Positions 12,601 to 24,600 of a stretch of DNA of 64,000 nt are shown here, piece by piece (positions within the stretch are counted from its first letter, which is position 1; each line of letters begins with the position of its first letter). The translations under genes and the position numbers were made by a program. The stretch is from Heterocephalus glaber (taxonomy: Eukaryota; Chordata; Mammalia; Rodentia; Bathyergidae): assembly GCF_000247695.1 (NCBI RefSeq), contig NW_004624776.1, forward strand, positions 11,863,298-11,927,297. Direction: 5' to 3'. A model generated the notes under the pieces. That model was not told the DNA's origin, ran no database searches, and worked only from the letters and a program-made list of their open reading frames with translations.

Positions 12601-15600
12601 ATGATAATAGCTGTACAGGTAAATTACCTACCACCTGCCTCATCAAATCCGCCCAATGACTTAGACCTACTCAAGCAAGACCATCTAAACCCTGTAACTA
12701 CTAAGTAAGTCCCTCAGCAAATATTTCCCACACAAGTTCTCTGTTCAAAGAGATGGCGGAAGGGAGAGAGGGAAGGGATGCAAAAGGAATTATGATGTGT
12801 TATGTATCAACTCCCCGCAATGAATATAATTATTTTATACTATAAACATGTACTAATAAAAATGGAACTTAAAAAAAAGAATTCTGTTCAAATTTTTAAA
12901 TGCCGAAGACTTTGAGACTTTACAGAAATAGAAGACTGTAGCTTTACAAAATCAGAAAGAGGACATTAAAACAAGTAAAAATTGATGAGTGAGTTCTTTT
13001 TGTCCAATGAATCCCTTTTGCGAAAAATGTGACTTCGTGACCATATCATTTAACTGCTAAGAAATTTTTACACACCGGAATTCATCTCCTGAAATTAGAA
13101 TATATAAGATTATCAGAAGAAATCAATCTCTTTTGTTCATCATTTTTTAAAGGGTTATCAAAAAGAGCAGTGAAGGCATTCCTAAGTCACAGTAACCACC
13201 ACCTATTATTTTTAGATAATGAATAACAAAAGGAAATTAAAAATTCCAAGCTAAAAGATTAAGTTATTAAAGTAAAAATTGAAGTCACGAGCAATTACCC
13301 CCAAAACACTACCTCTAGATTAACTGAAGAGTAAATTTAAGAGGGAGAAAAAAATCAGACAAAGCAACCCAATTAAAAACTACTCAAAATCAATATATAA
13401 TTTTAAAGAAGAGTTTTGAAACCTATTGCAGGCCACGTCAACCCAGAACTGCTGGTGCCTTTCCAAGTTAGGGTAAAACCAGGCAGCTCACAGAGGCACG
13501 AGGCACCGGGGAAGGACTGTTGCACACACACACCTAGTGTCTGGGGACAGGGATCCCTCGGAAGACGCTCCGTGGTGCACACTCTGAGAGAACCTGTGGT
13601 CGGGTCTAAGCTCTTTGTCATAGGCCATCATGTTCCACTCCTGGCGCCTGTTTCTGGCTTTTCTAACCTTTTTCACCTCACGGGTGGCGCCATCTATACG
13701 TTTTTGCTCCTGATGTCCAGAAAGAAAAGAAAGCATGCCAAGACAGAAGGGAAAGGAAAACAGCAAGTTAGATGCAGTTATAATGCACAGGAAACAAGGC
13801 TGATGCGCACACAAGAGACGTTCACATTTCTACTACCTGTCAATAAGAACATTCAGGGCAGCAGGCCCCTCTCACCCACATGACCCAACAGAGACTCCCT
13901 GACACCAAGCTTGCATCCAAAGCTACTGTGCCACACAGTTACAAGAGCTGCTTACCATCATCTTTGGTCAAAGAGAGTTTCACTTTGCTAGGCTTGTAGC
14001 CTGTTTTAAATGTTCCCATCTTTTAGATCTGTATTACACACTGGAAATATGTGGCAATACCATTTAGAGAAAACAATCACAACTACACAATTCTGCCTAG
14101 CTTGTTAACATGTAATTATCTTTCAAGTTAAACTATTCAGGATGATCTAGCCCCAATTTATAAAAGATTATTACAGAATACTTAAACTTACCCTAAAATT
14201 AGCTTAACTCAAAACAAGATAAAAACTTACCTGCCCCACACAAGCCCATTCCTGATTATTTGACACCAAAAAATGTATTTTAATAAATACTCAGGTCCTA
14301 TGTAGGTGCTTCTTTAGAGGCAAGGACAGCTATTTCTATGTGCATCTGTAAGTTCCTCCTGCTTCTCTCGTATGATTCTATGATCTTTAAGAACCAGGAC
14401 TGCACCCTACTTCCCATGCTTCCCTCTTATGGCCTCAACATGTCTTATAGAGTTCACAATAAATGCTGGCTAAATGATCAAATCCACACCATGCTTCAAT
14501 CATGAGCTTCTAGAACTGACTGAGTCCCAGGCAGTATGCCAGGCACTGGTGACACAAATGGCTAGCAGACAAAACAAAAATGACACCTTTTCTACCCTCA
14601 TGGAGCTTACAGGCCCCAGGGGAAGCCTACAACATGATACATATAAATGAATTGTTCATTCAAGAATATGGTAAAACAGAAGTGTATTTATATTTTAAAA
14701 TAATATTATACTTTTATATTTGCACATATTTATTATTTAAATATGCATGTGTGCACATACCAAATGCCATCTAAGTCTTGAAGTCAGAGAGGTCTCCTGC
14801 AGTGACTCAGAGACAGATCTGTAGCATGACTTGGCATTAGTTCTGCACACAGCATGGGTCACTGCATGACAAGAGGAGGGGACAGACTATGCCAAGGCTC
14901 TGAGGAGGAGGACATCACTGACTTTGGAGAAGTAAAAGAAGATAAATGGTAAATTGGGGCAAATGGCCCAAGATCTGAGGCAAGACTTTAAAAGGCCATG
15001 CTAAAAATTTTGCTCTTTATTTGATGAATAATGGGAAACTGTTAGAGAATAAAAAGGCAGGGATGGCATGGCAAGGAACCTTCTATGTTGTGGAGAACTG
15101 ATTAAAAGAGGGGGGACACCAGTTAAAAAGCTACTAAGGTGGCAGAGGTAAGAAAACGGCAGATGACTCAAAGGTGAAGTAAACCAGAGAATAGAATGTT
15201 GTTAAAAATATTTGGGAGGCTTTGATAAGGGACCAGCAAAAAATGTGGACATGAAATACAAGGAAGATATAGAAATGGCCAATTAAGGGTATGAAAAGAT
15301 GTGTAATGCAGATGAGATGGAGGGGTGTTCATCAAACAAACTAGCATTTGGAAAGGGGGAAGGCTGTTAGGAGTGTGAACTAGCTTTTTAGTCTTTTAAG
15401 GGTCATACACAATATGACAGTATCTTCCAAAATTTACAATTCACATTCTCTTCATTAACAGTAATTCAACTCTAGAAATTTATAAAAAAATTCTCTACAC
15501 AAGTACAAGAAGAACCCACTACTCGAATTAGAAAAGCAATTTAAAAGTAACCTATATTTATGAATACAATAGGTAAAGAATTTAGGAGGTATTTGTACTT

Positions 15601-18600
15601 CAGATTATATAACTATTAAGAATGAAGTACATCTTTAACAATGTCTGTGTATGTCATGTGTATTTCAATTTTATGTATATAAAATACTCTGCTAAATGTG
15701 TGTGTGTACTCATGCATGCTTAAAAGGGCTGAAAGATTGCACACCCTACTGTGAACAGTTGCTGGGTGGGTGGGGCTTGCCTTTATTTCCTTCAGAGCAA
15801 GTTCAGCATTTTACACCAGCATATATTGTGTACATACTTTTAAAATCCAAAAGAAAAACTGTGGAGAGAGATTTCAATGTGATTCCAATATGTATCCTGA
15901 TTAAGAGCTACTGTGTTAAAGAAATTAAAAACTATTACTTTTTAAGAGATACATGCTGACATATTCAGGAATTATGCCTTTTTAAAAAAAATAATGGTTC
16001 AGCCTCCAATTCTACCTACCTCACATACACATATGTGAACCAATCATCACAAAACATTAAGGATGAGCCTATACTATAGCTACACTGACTGGCCTACTAT
16101 GCTACATGGTTTCCTATCCCAATGTGCTCTTAGATATTTTTGCCTAGACGGTCCCCTGATGAAGCCCACCCACCTCACCTCCCCCTTGCCCCCACCACCC
16201 ATACCCCTACTCTGCTGAGCTGTCCCCCTTCAGAACTCAGCTTGTATGATACCTCTCACAGGCTTCCCCTGACACTCCGCCATGTGCCCAGGGCCTCCCT
16301 ACCAGGTCAGGTCAAGCTCTGTACTTTTCCTTTAAGATACTTACCAACTGTGTGATTACATATTTAAAACTTCATTTTTTTGTTTGTTTTTAAGCATCAA
16401 ACTAAAGGTCCAAACACAAGGGATCTGTTATCCCCAAATTTTCTAAACTAATTTTTTCCTTTAGGTTTGTCAATTTCCAACGAACGTAACTTAGGTGTCT
16501 GAAATTCTGGGAACTGAAGGCTATCTTGTCTCATTTTCTATCCCTTTATAAAGCAGGTTTGTGTTGACATTTGCACATTTCTCTCTGAGTTCCAGAGCCT
16601 TACACGATTGTTCAATGCCCGTGCTTCTCACTGTACTGTATCTCCATGTGGGTGACAGTCCTGTTTTTTTCATCACTGTTTATCTAGAACTTAGAAGGCA
16701 TGAAGCAAAGAATCATTTTATTAAAATGAACAAGAAATTCTTACCAGAATTTTAAGTTTGAGGAATATAGAATGAGACAAAATAGCAGAAGAAATGGCAG
16801 ATGATTTTGAAAACACAATAATCATACATAAAAGCTTGCTTTCCCTTTAAAGGAGAGTGGCCAAACAAATATTCTTGTCAAAAGCGTCTCTGAGAAGGGA
16901 AACCAAAAGCCTTTTGGTAGGGCTGACTAAAGGGTTTAAAGGAAGGCACTTTTGGAATCCCTGGTATTTTGCCTTGTTATTATGAAAAGGTATAGGGTTT
17001 TTAAAAACATGCCTTTAACAAATGTGTTAAATGTACAAGCAGGCTGTAATTTGTATGTCTCGCTGCCAGGCGGCCTGAACTACCAATGACACATGCATGA
17101 CTGTACCACTAGCTGTGCAAGCTGCCCAGTGGGAGCCAGTCATGCGTGGGCTACCAGAGGTTCAGGCCAGTGGGAACGTGCAAAGTGTTTCTTTTCGTTT
17201 CATTCTCTGCTTGAATATTCTGTAGAACTCAGTAATTCCTCCAAGATTTTCCAGTAAAATCTTCTCAAGCCACAAGCATAAGAGTGTAAACAACAGCCCA
17301 CATATTCTCTATCCTTTCCCGGAATCCACCAGTAATATCTTATGTCCCCCCACCCCTGCCATTTTTTCCCCTCCTTCTCCTTTTTTTTTTTTTTTGGTGG
17401 TGGTGATGGGGATTGAGCCCAGGCTCTGATGTATGCTAGGCAAATATCCTACCTCTAGGCCACACCCCCAGACCAAACGTTCCCTTTCTTAAAATCCTGT
17501 TTTGAAATGTTGAATTTTCCTCCATCCTACACTCTCAATCCTACTTGGTCAATACACCTAAATGCTTCAAAACTGTAAGGCCACCCCTCAAAATGCTAAG
17601 CAGTTCTTTCAATTAATGTACTCTAATATTTGTCAAGCAAATTGAGTGACTGTTTTTAAATATATCTTACATATAAAATATTACCAAATACTTCCTCTTA
17701 AGAGAATTACTCTTCTCAGTGGCCTAAGTTCTGGGCCCCGAAGGAATCATTTTCAAAGCAGAAGTCCCTTAACCTACGAGGAGTCAGCTTATCTTTCCAA
17801 CGCTGTCAGTAAGGCAGACGTTCCTTCCCTTCAGACTTGTAAGCCTCTTGCCTACCATGACTTCCTCAAAAGGAGGCTCATCCTCAATAAACACTGTCCC
17901 TGGACAGCTCATCCGCTAGGAACACCTCCCTAAGGTCTCCATTACAGGGAAGTGGCCACCCAGCCACCACGGATGGTAAAAAGACAAAAAGCCTATCTTT
18001 AAATCTCACATTGCTTTATATTGGATGATTGCTTTATGAAAATTGGAGGGAGCAGGAAAGTTATAAAACCTAGTTACAAACAAAAGTGAAATTTAAGCCA
18101 CTATTTTTGTTAAAGCAAAGCAAGTATCGGAGAACAAATCATTATGTGTTGAAAAATAGAATTACTATGTTAGACTGAATTGTTAGAATCCTCAGGTGAA
18201 AATTACAATCTCTAAAAACCCTTCAGCATTAAGTCCAACTTCTTACCTATTTAAATAAAGAATTTACTGATTCATTTATAAACAAGAATTCCATACACAC
18301 ACTGATATGGACATTTCCCGCAATGGAATTATGTACCTTTTGACGTCGTTTCTCTTTCCTTTTGTCTTCTGTGTCCTGTAGCATTTTTTCTTTCCAGAGG
18401 TCAAAGAAATAGGAAGGATCAGTATAGAACTTCAGCCCATCCTTCTTATCATCTCTGTGAATTAATATATTATAAATCAGGGGGGAAAGATGGTTAGATA
18501 CTTTTATCTAACAATGGAAGGTTAATATTAAAATTTTAAATCAGGGGACATCTACATGGGGCATCCTCACTATCAAGTACATTATTCTCTAAATTTCCTT

Positions 18601-21600
18601 ATTTGAAATGAACGTGGAAATATGCACAGACAGCAATCTGTTCTACATAAGTAGGATAAGATATTCTACTTAGAATGAAGTATAGGAAATCACTTTGAAA
18701 AAGTACAAGATGGCTTATAAAAATAAACAGCAAGTTTTAGTAGCTCAACTACTTCAGGAAACACATTATTCCAACAGGGGATGATACTCAAGAGATGGAA
18801 AATTCTTAGTACAGATACATTCTTTTCACTCTGGAGAGTAAATATTAAAGATAAAAACAAGTGAGGGCTCTGTCTCTTTTTAATCAGGCTTGCCCAATAC
18901 AGTAGTACCTTAGTTCATGAACTTAATTCATTCCATGAATTCTGGAAAAGATAACATTCATGCTTATGCAGGAAAGATGGTGGTGATCATTTTCACCACT
19001 TGATGCAGAGTTTGCAAACAAAAACAAAATTTTGCCAAACACTTCTGTTTGTGTACCAAACTGTTCACAAATAAGTGTTCATGAACCAAGGCACCAGTGT
19101 ATCTAATAAATTCAGCTGGGAAAGAAGCAAAACGCTCACTATGTATAAATGTGGCTAGGAAAGAAGTGTTGAGCTATGTATTTTCAAAGAGACTTTATTT
19201 ACTTGTAAGTATTGCTATAGTTGCTATGGTCTAAAGAGTATTTCAAATTCTACAGAAGTTACTCATTTACCATATAACCAAAATTAATGTGGGGCCAGAG
19301 ATTTAGCTCAGTGGTTCTGCTGCCTGGCTCGCAAGTGCAAGGTCCTGAGTTTGATTCCCGGTACCAAAAAAAAAAAAACCAAGAAAGATAAACATTTGGG
19401 CCGGGGATTTAACTCAGTGGTTTCACTGCCTGCTGCACAAGCGCAAGGACCCGAGTTCGATCCCCAGTACCAAAAAATAAAATAAAATAAAATACAATAA
19501 TGTGACCGTTATGAATTAAAACGTAATATAACACAGTAGTAACATTCAAAACAATCATGATCCAAATAAAGTCTATCCCATTCATGTTTGAAAAAGTATG
19601 TGGCCTGTAGACCTCCGAAAAAGAAAGCAAAACATATACATTTCATATTAATATTTAGACAAGTAGTTTAGGGCACACAAAAGAAGCAAAATAATTAAAT
19701 GAATATCAAGAGGAAAGAGTTTACAAACAAAGAAAGCTCAGGAAGGAAAAGCTGTCTCCTTCAGGTTCCTGCCTTGTTATCTCCTGCTGTGTACTCCTTA
19801 CCATTAAACGCTAAGGGCCAGGTTCCTATGACAGCTATTCAAGTCACTGTGACTGAAAATCACTACTAACAAGCCACACAACTCACTATTTTTTAACCTT
19901 GGATTATTTAACATCTTTCTTTTTCTAGCTTCCCAATTTGTAAGCAAGCTGCATGACAGAGATTTTATTAATAAAATTATTGTGAAAAAGAGAATTTGTT
20001 TCCCCAAGACTCTAAAGCTTTCTGTACAGGTAAAGGTATAGAAAAACTGAGTGCGGAACTTATGGAAAAGTTTAGAAGATATAAATTAATGTTCTTTATG
20101 ATGGCATTAACACTCTAATGAGGATGGAAATGTACTCAAGTAAACAAATGTTAATGTTGACAAAAGACCAAGCAGCTATGTCCTTTGTTTACTGCATCTA
20201 ACCCCTTAACTTTTTAGCACTGTGACACTGTCATATTTAAGATTAAATGCAAAAGTTTACGTTTTGTGTACCCCAACTATTGCTGTATAAATGAATTTGA
20301 GCTGGCACTGCTATTCTTGAATACATTATTAAAAAGTCAAAGACATCTTTTATTTCCCATATAACTGAATGCACACATACACATATAAGGTTAAATCACT
20401 TTTCATGTCATTAAAATTTTTAAATCACTACACGTTTAATCATGATTTTGGTAAACCAAACATAAATGGCTCACTAGGTTTTCTGATTTTGTTTCTAAAG
20501 GAGAATTTTCAGTAAGCTTTCTTAGTAACTGTGTAGAAAACCTTAAACAAGCAAGCTCTCATGTCACAGTATGTATACTGAGGCTCCCAGCGCTAAGAAA
20601 AATTCAAACTTCCCTGGAAAAATGTCCAACACATGAAAGCAAATCACAAGTTGAAATGAAATGTTAGGTTCACAATGCTTCTATTCTCATGTGTTGTGAG
20701 CTTTCTAAATGTATGAACATCACCTCCAGGAAAGCAGGCTTGGGCCATAAAAAGGCAGGACTTCTTGCTTGTTCCCATCAGTTTCCAGGAGATCTTATAT
20801 TTATTTGAGAGAATCTCTCTGTACACAAAGGAATGAAGTTTGAATTCCCCTTTACTGGCAGAACTACAATAAAGAGTAGCTCTAGACCTCTCCTTGTGAA
20901 TCTTGAAAAAGGACAGGAAATTCTGTGGAAACCTCTGGCTACTCTCTGAGGAGCAGCAAAGGGCTTGCAGGCAGGGATGTCAGGGTGCAGTCAAAGGAGC
21001 AATGAACTCACAGGCTTATCAGCCAGCAAAGCTGACTGGGGCAAGGGCCACTGGCCACCACAGCCTATGCTCACAGAGGCTGGAGGAATGGACTCCAGAC
21101 AGGGGAGAGGGACAAGCCCCACCACGGGGGACAAGGAGACAGCATAAGAAAGGGAGAGGAAAAGGTGGTGACAGCAGGCACTTGAAGAAACATTCTATGA
21201 CGATGGGCAGCAGAAGGACATTTAACCAAGCATATTTCAGTGATCTCTTCATATTAATTTTTGCAATACTTATTTTCTATCCTTTTTCTTGGAAGTTTGG
21301 TCCTGAAAAGCGTATCTTACCATTTTAACAATAACAGAAGGTTAATCTGGTAATGCTACTTTCAATCTTAAAAAACACTGACACCATAGCATATATTTTT
21401 CTGAATTAAGTAACAAATGGCTGCAGTGCTGATGTACGGAGATAGGTACTTTAGTATTATAAATGAAACGTGCTATTCCTTTCCAACTGACTTTGAAAAT
21501 AAAGAACATCAACATAAGTGCACACACTGCCATCATGTACATGTCCACTTCCACCTAAGATGCCCATATCTGAGAGCTAAAATCTGAGCTCCCACTTCTG

Positions 21601-24600
21601 CTAGTAAATGTACCTATATCTTAAAATACTAAAACTTTAATAGTTATTTATCACTGGCTACTTTAATGTGTACAATATTGCAATTACTGTTTTCAAAGAT
21701 AGGAAGAACTCCTTTGAACCCAAATGAGCCACCAAAGACGTTCCTACCAATGGGTTAACCTGTTTCCAGCTCTCTCTACCTCTCCACCCACCCTCACTGA
21801 AAAGACTCTGGGGACCCCAAGAGGCATACCTGTAAGGGGTCAGGATGTTCAGAGGAGGCGGTTTATCACTCTGGTTGTAAATGTCAGCAACAGGATTAGG
21901 AATGCTGTTCTTTGAAACCACCTGCTGGTCTTGGATGGTGGAACTTTTGAAAGCTTTTTTCATGTTGATATCTTGTAGTGACACTATTTAGAGAAAAGTC
22001 CCCCATGTTGAGATACAAAGAAATATTTTTCACTACTTAGAAATAACTATCACTGGACTCACAACCCTAAAATCTCCGGGGATAACCAAACAGTGGTTTT
22101 TATTGTTTCTTTAAAACCATGCTTAAATAGAAGTTGACTCCTTTCTTCTTAGAGGTTAAGTTTTCTCGATGAGGTCAAATTCTTTTGTAGTGATCTAATT
22201 ATTTCACTGAACCTAATAGCAGAATATCATTCTTTAAACAAATAGTACTTCTCCAGAGCCGGGGATTTAGCTCAGTGGTTCCATCGCCTGCCCCGCAAGT
22301 GCAAGGACCCAAGTTCGATCCCCGCTACCAGATAGATAGATAGATAGTACTTCTCCAAAATCACACAGAAATATAATTATAACAGACATGGCACTGGGGG
22401 GGGGGCGCCCCAACCAGTTAATATCACTTTAAGTATAATACCTAGGGAAAATACTTCTGCAAAATAACACAAATGCAAATAACATACTAAGGTTTTCCAA
22501 CACTATTAAGGAAAGACAGCAAAGCTTTTCAACATACTTATAGTCCTAGAAATCAAGTAGTTTGATATATAAAACCAAAGAGGCAGGAAATCAGGGCTTG
22601 GTATACTTCTTTTATAACTCATCTGACCTTGACATAACTTTTGAGGTGGCAAATTGGTCCTATTAACCCACTTGGCTCAGCTACTGGAGCTATGATTGAG
22701 GGACATTAAGTGACATTTCCAAGATCTTCTGGCAAAAAAAAAAGTGAGTCCTAAACAGACCGCTGATTTCCTAGCTTTCAGTAAGGTTAAAATGTTGATT
22801 GGGAAGGAATTTTAAAGATATGACATGTACCATAAAATTTCCTAAATATTAACTTACAGATTAACCTTTTTCAGTGTAAAATTTATCTTAAATACTTCAA
22901 ACTTTTAAAGCCAACAAAAAAAAAAAATCTAAGAAAAATAAATACTAAAAATCACTTGTGATACTGATTGAAAAAGTAAATGACTTAAGATGTTAAGAAT
23001 TCCTTGTCTGGAAAACAAAAATTCCTTGTCTGAATAGATCAAGTAGCTATTTAATTTTTTTTCTAATTAAAAAATAAAATTTGGGCTGGGGATTTAGCTC
23101 AGTGGTTCTGGTGCCTGCCTTGCAAGTGCAAGGTCCTGAGTTTGATCCCCAGTACCAAAAAAAAATAATAAAATAAAATAAAAATCTGATTTAAAAGAAC
23201 ATGTCTTTATCTTCCTATTTATTGCTGGGAAACATCAGTAAGAATGTTCATAATAGGTATTAATAGTAATTTAATTTTGACCTTTGATAAAGACCTGAAT
23301 ATGAGTAAACATACCTTTTTTAAATGGTGAGGGATGAATCCCATAAGTAATTACTTTCTACTACCATATTGGTATAGCACAAAATTCAAGATGCTGGGAC
23401 CCTTTCCAAGCACCAAGAAAAATTCTAACTAGTACTATATAAAGGGAAAAATAATTTGTAACCTGAATATTTTTCTCAAAGTAAATATGAAGTAGTATAT
23501 CTCATCATTTTTAGATTTTTTTCCAGTCTAATTTCTGTCTCTCATTCAAGACTCTGAAAGTAAAACTTTTAAAATTGAATTTTTGATGGCTTAAATTTTG
23601 TTGAAACTGCCACACATTTCAGGGGATATCATCAAAATGAGTATCAGTTAACCTAAATAGTGCTGGTTCATATTAGTCTAAAGCTTGAAGCCTAAAGGCC
23701 TTTAGTGAATACTCTTTCTGAGAAGGTAAGTAAGATTTGGAAATGGACAGAATCAGCAAGATTATTCACAGACATCAACTCTAATAAGAACATCAGGTTG
23801 AAGTCTTCATTCTGTAGCATGGTATATACTATGATTCTCACTCTTAGTTGGGACTCTTTGGAGTGGTTCTATGATTTTTAAGTATGAAAGTATTTTTAAA
23901 GTAACTACCAATAACTCTATCAAGAGTTCTAATACTGAATGCACTGGAAGAAGTGTTTAATAAATACTGTATTTGTAATTTTTAACAAAATCATGGTGTA
24001 CGAGGTAGATAAGATATGAATCTTTCCATCACTAATTTACCCAGTGTTGTAGAGCTCCTCACTATTCTTCCAGGGAAAGATAAGGCGAAATGTCTGCATA
24101 CCACCCACGGAAAAAGCAGTGATAACACAATTAATTACTACCATCTTGTGGCCATCACTTCTAGTTCACTGCATTAATGCAATTACCTACCCTCTTCCAC
24201 TGTGGAATCCAGCTGTGTGACTTTGACAGCGAGGCGATCAATTCTGTCTTGAAGAGAATTTGCTCTGATGTAGAAGTTATTAGCCTCATTAAATAACTCA
24301 CCAAAAATGTCTTCAGCATGTTTGCCTGCAGAAGAGAAGGAACAGAGAACACCATCTGCTAAGGAGCTGCTGCTGTGGCCTCCACAAGGCCACGTCAATG
24401 CTTATTACTGTCAACACAAGGTCTGGTGCAAATGAGTGTAAAAATGAAGTGCCAAGGACCAAGGCTTTAGAACTTTTGAAATTCATTAACTATTCATGTG
24501 AATCTAAAGCTGACCCAAAGTGGTAGAATTTTAAAATATTCCAGGTGGTATAGAATCATTTTGCCTGAGCTGTCACTCAAGTTATATCCCACTAAATGGA

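Larger units (their letters stand above)
9256..13533 (-). other. WASF3 intron between C5a and C6, containing alternative exon C5b
   Basis: Besides C5b (10064-10230) it holds a B1-dID dimer (10545-10738). The 12740-12880 stretch resembles an L1 3' terminus. 10740-11680 is purine-rich on the plus strand without coding signal; 11690-12730 and 12880-13520 are AT-rich and unrecognised. Confidence 0.75.
13710..18336 (-). other. WASF3 intron between C4 and C5a
   Basis: Holds a degraded mammal-wide repeat at about 14510-15390 (the family with a 'catggagcttacag' core, also at about 29380-31260), an L2-like stretch at about 16200-16370 and an ID-related SINE at 17382-17475. The rest is unrecognised. 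Confidence 0.7.
18455..21829 (-). other. WASF3 intron between C3 and C4
   Basis: Contains a 200-bp MITE (18900-19099) and two ID SINEs close together (19291-19378, 19398-19494). 19500-21820 shows nothing recognisable; the 141-codon plus frame at 20903-21328 has no family resemblance. Confidence 0.7.
21984..24190 (-). other. WASF3 intron between C2 and C3
   Basis: Contains two ID SINEs (22256-22343 and 23083-23184), a G-run at about 22396-22406 and a possible degraded MIR around 22650-22760. Otherwise unrecognised AT-rich sequence. Confidence 0.7.

Noticed and set aside
13416..13883. 155-codon plus-strand open frame
   Set aside because: It lies antisense over WASF3 exon C5a; the open frame is a shadow of the real exon.
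20903..21328. 141-codon plus-strand open frame in the C3-C4 intron
   Set aside because: No family resemblance, no splice or start context, and composition fits purine-rich intron.
22256..22343. tRNA-Ala gene
   Set aside because: A- and B-boxes come from an ID SINE; A-rich tail, target duplications and a body that does not fold into a mature tRNA with an acceptor stem. The same applies to the other ID copies.
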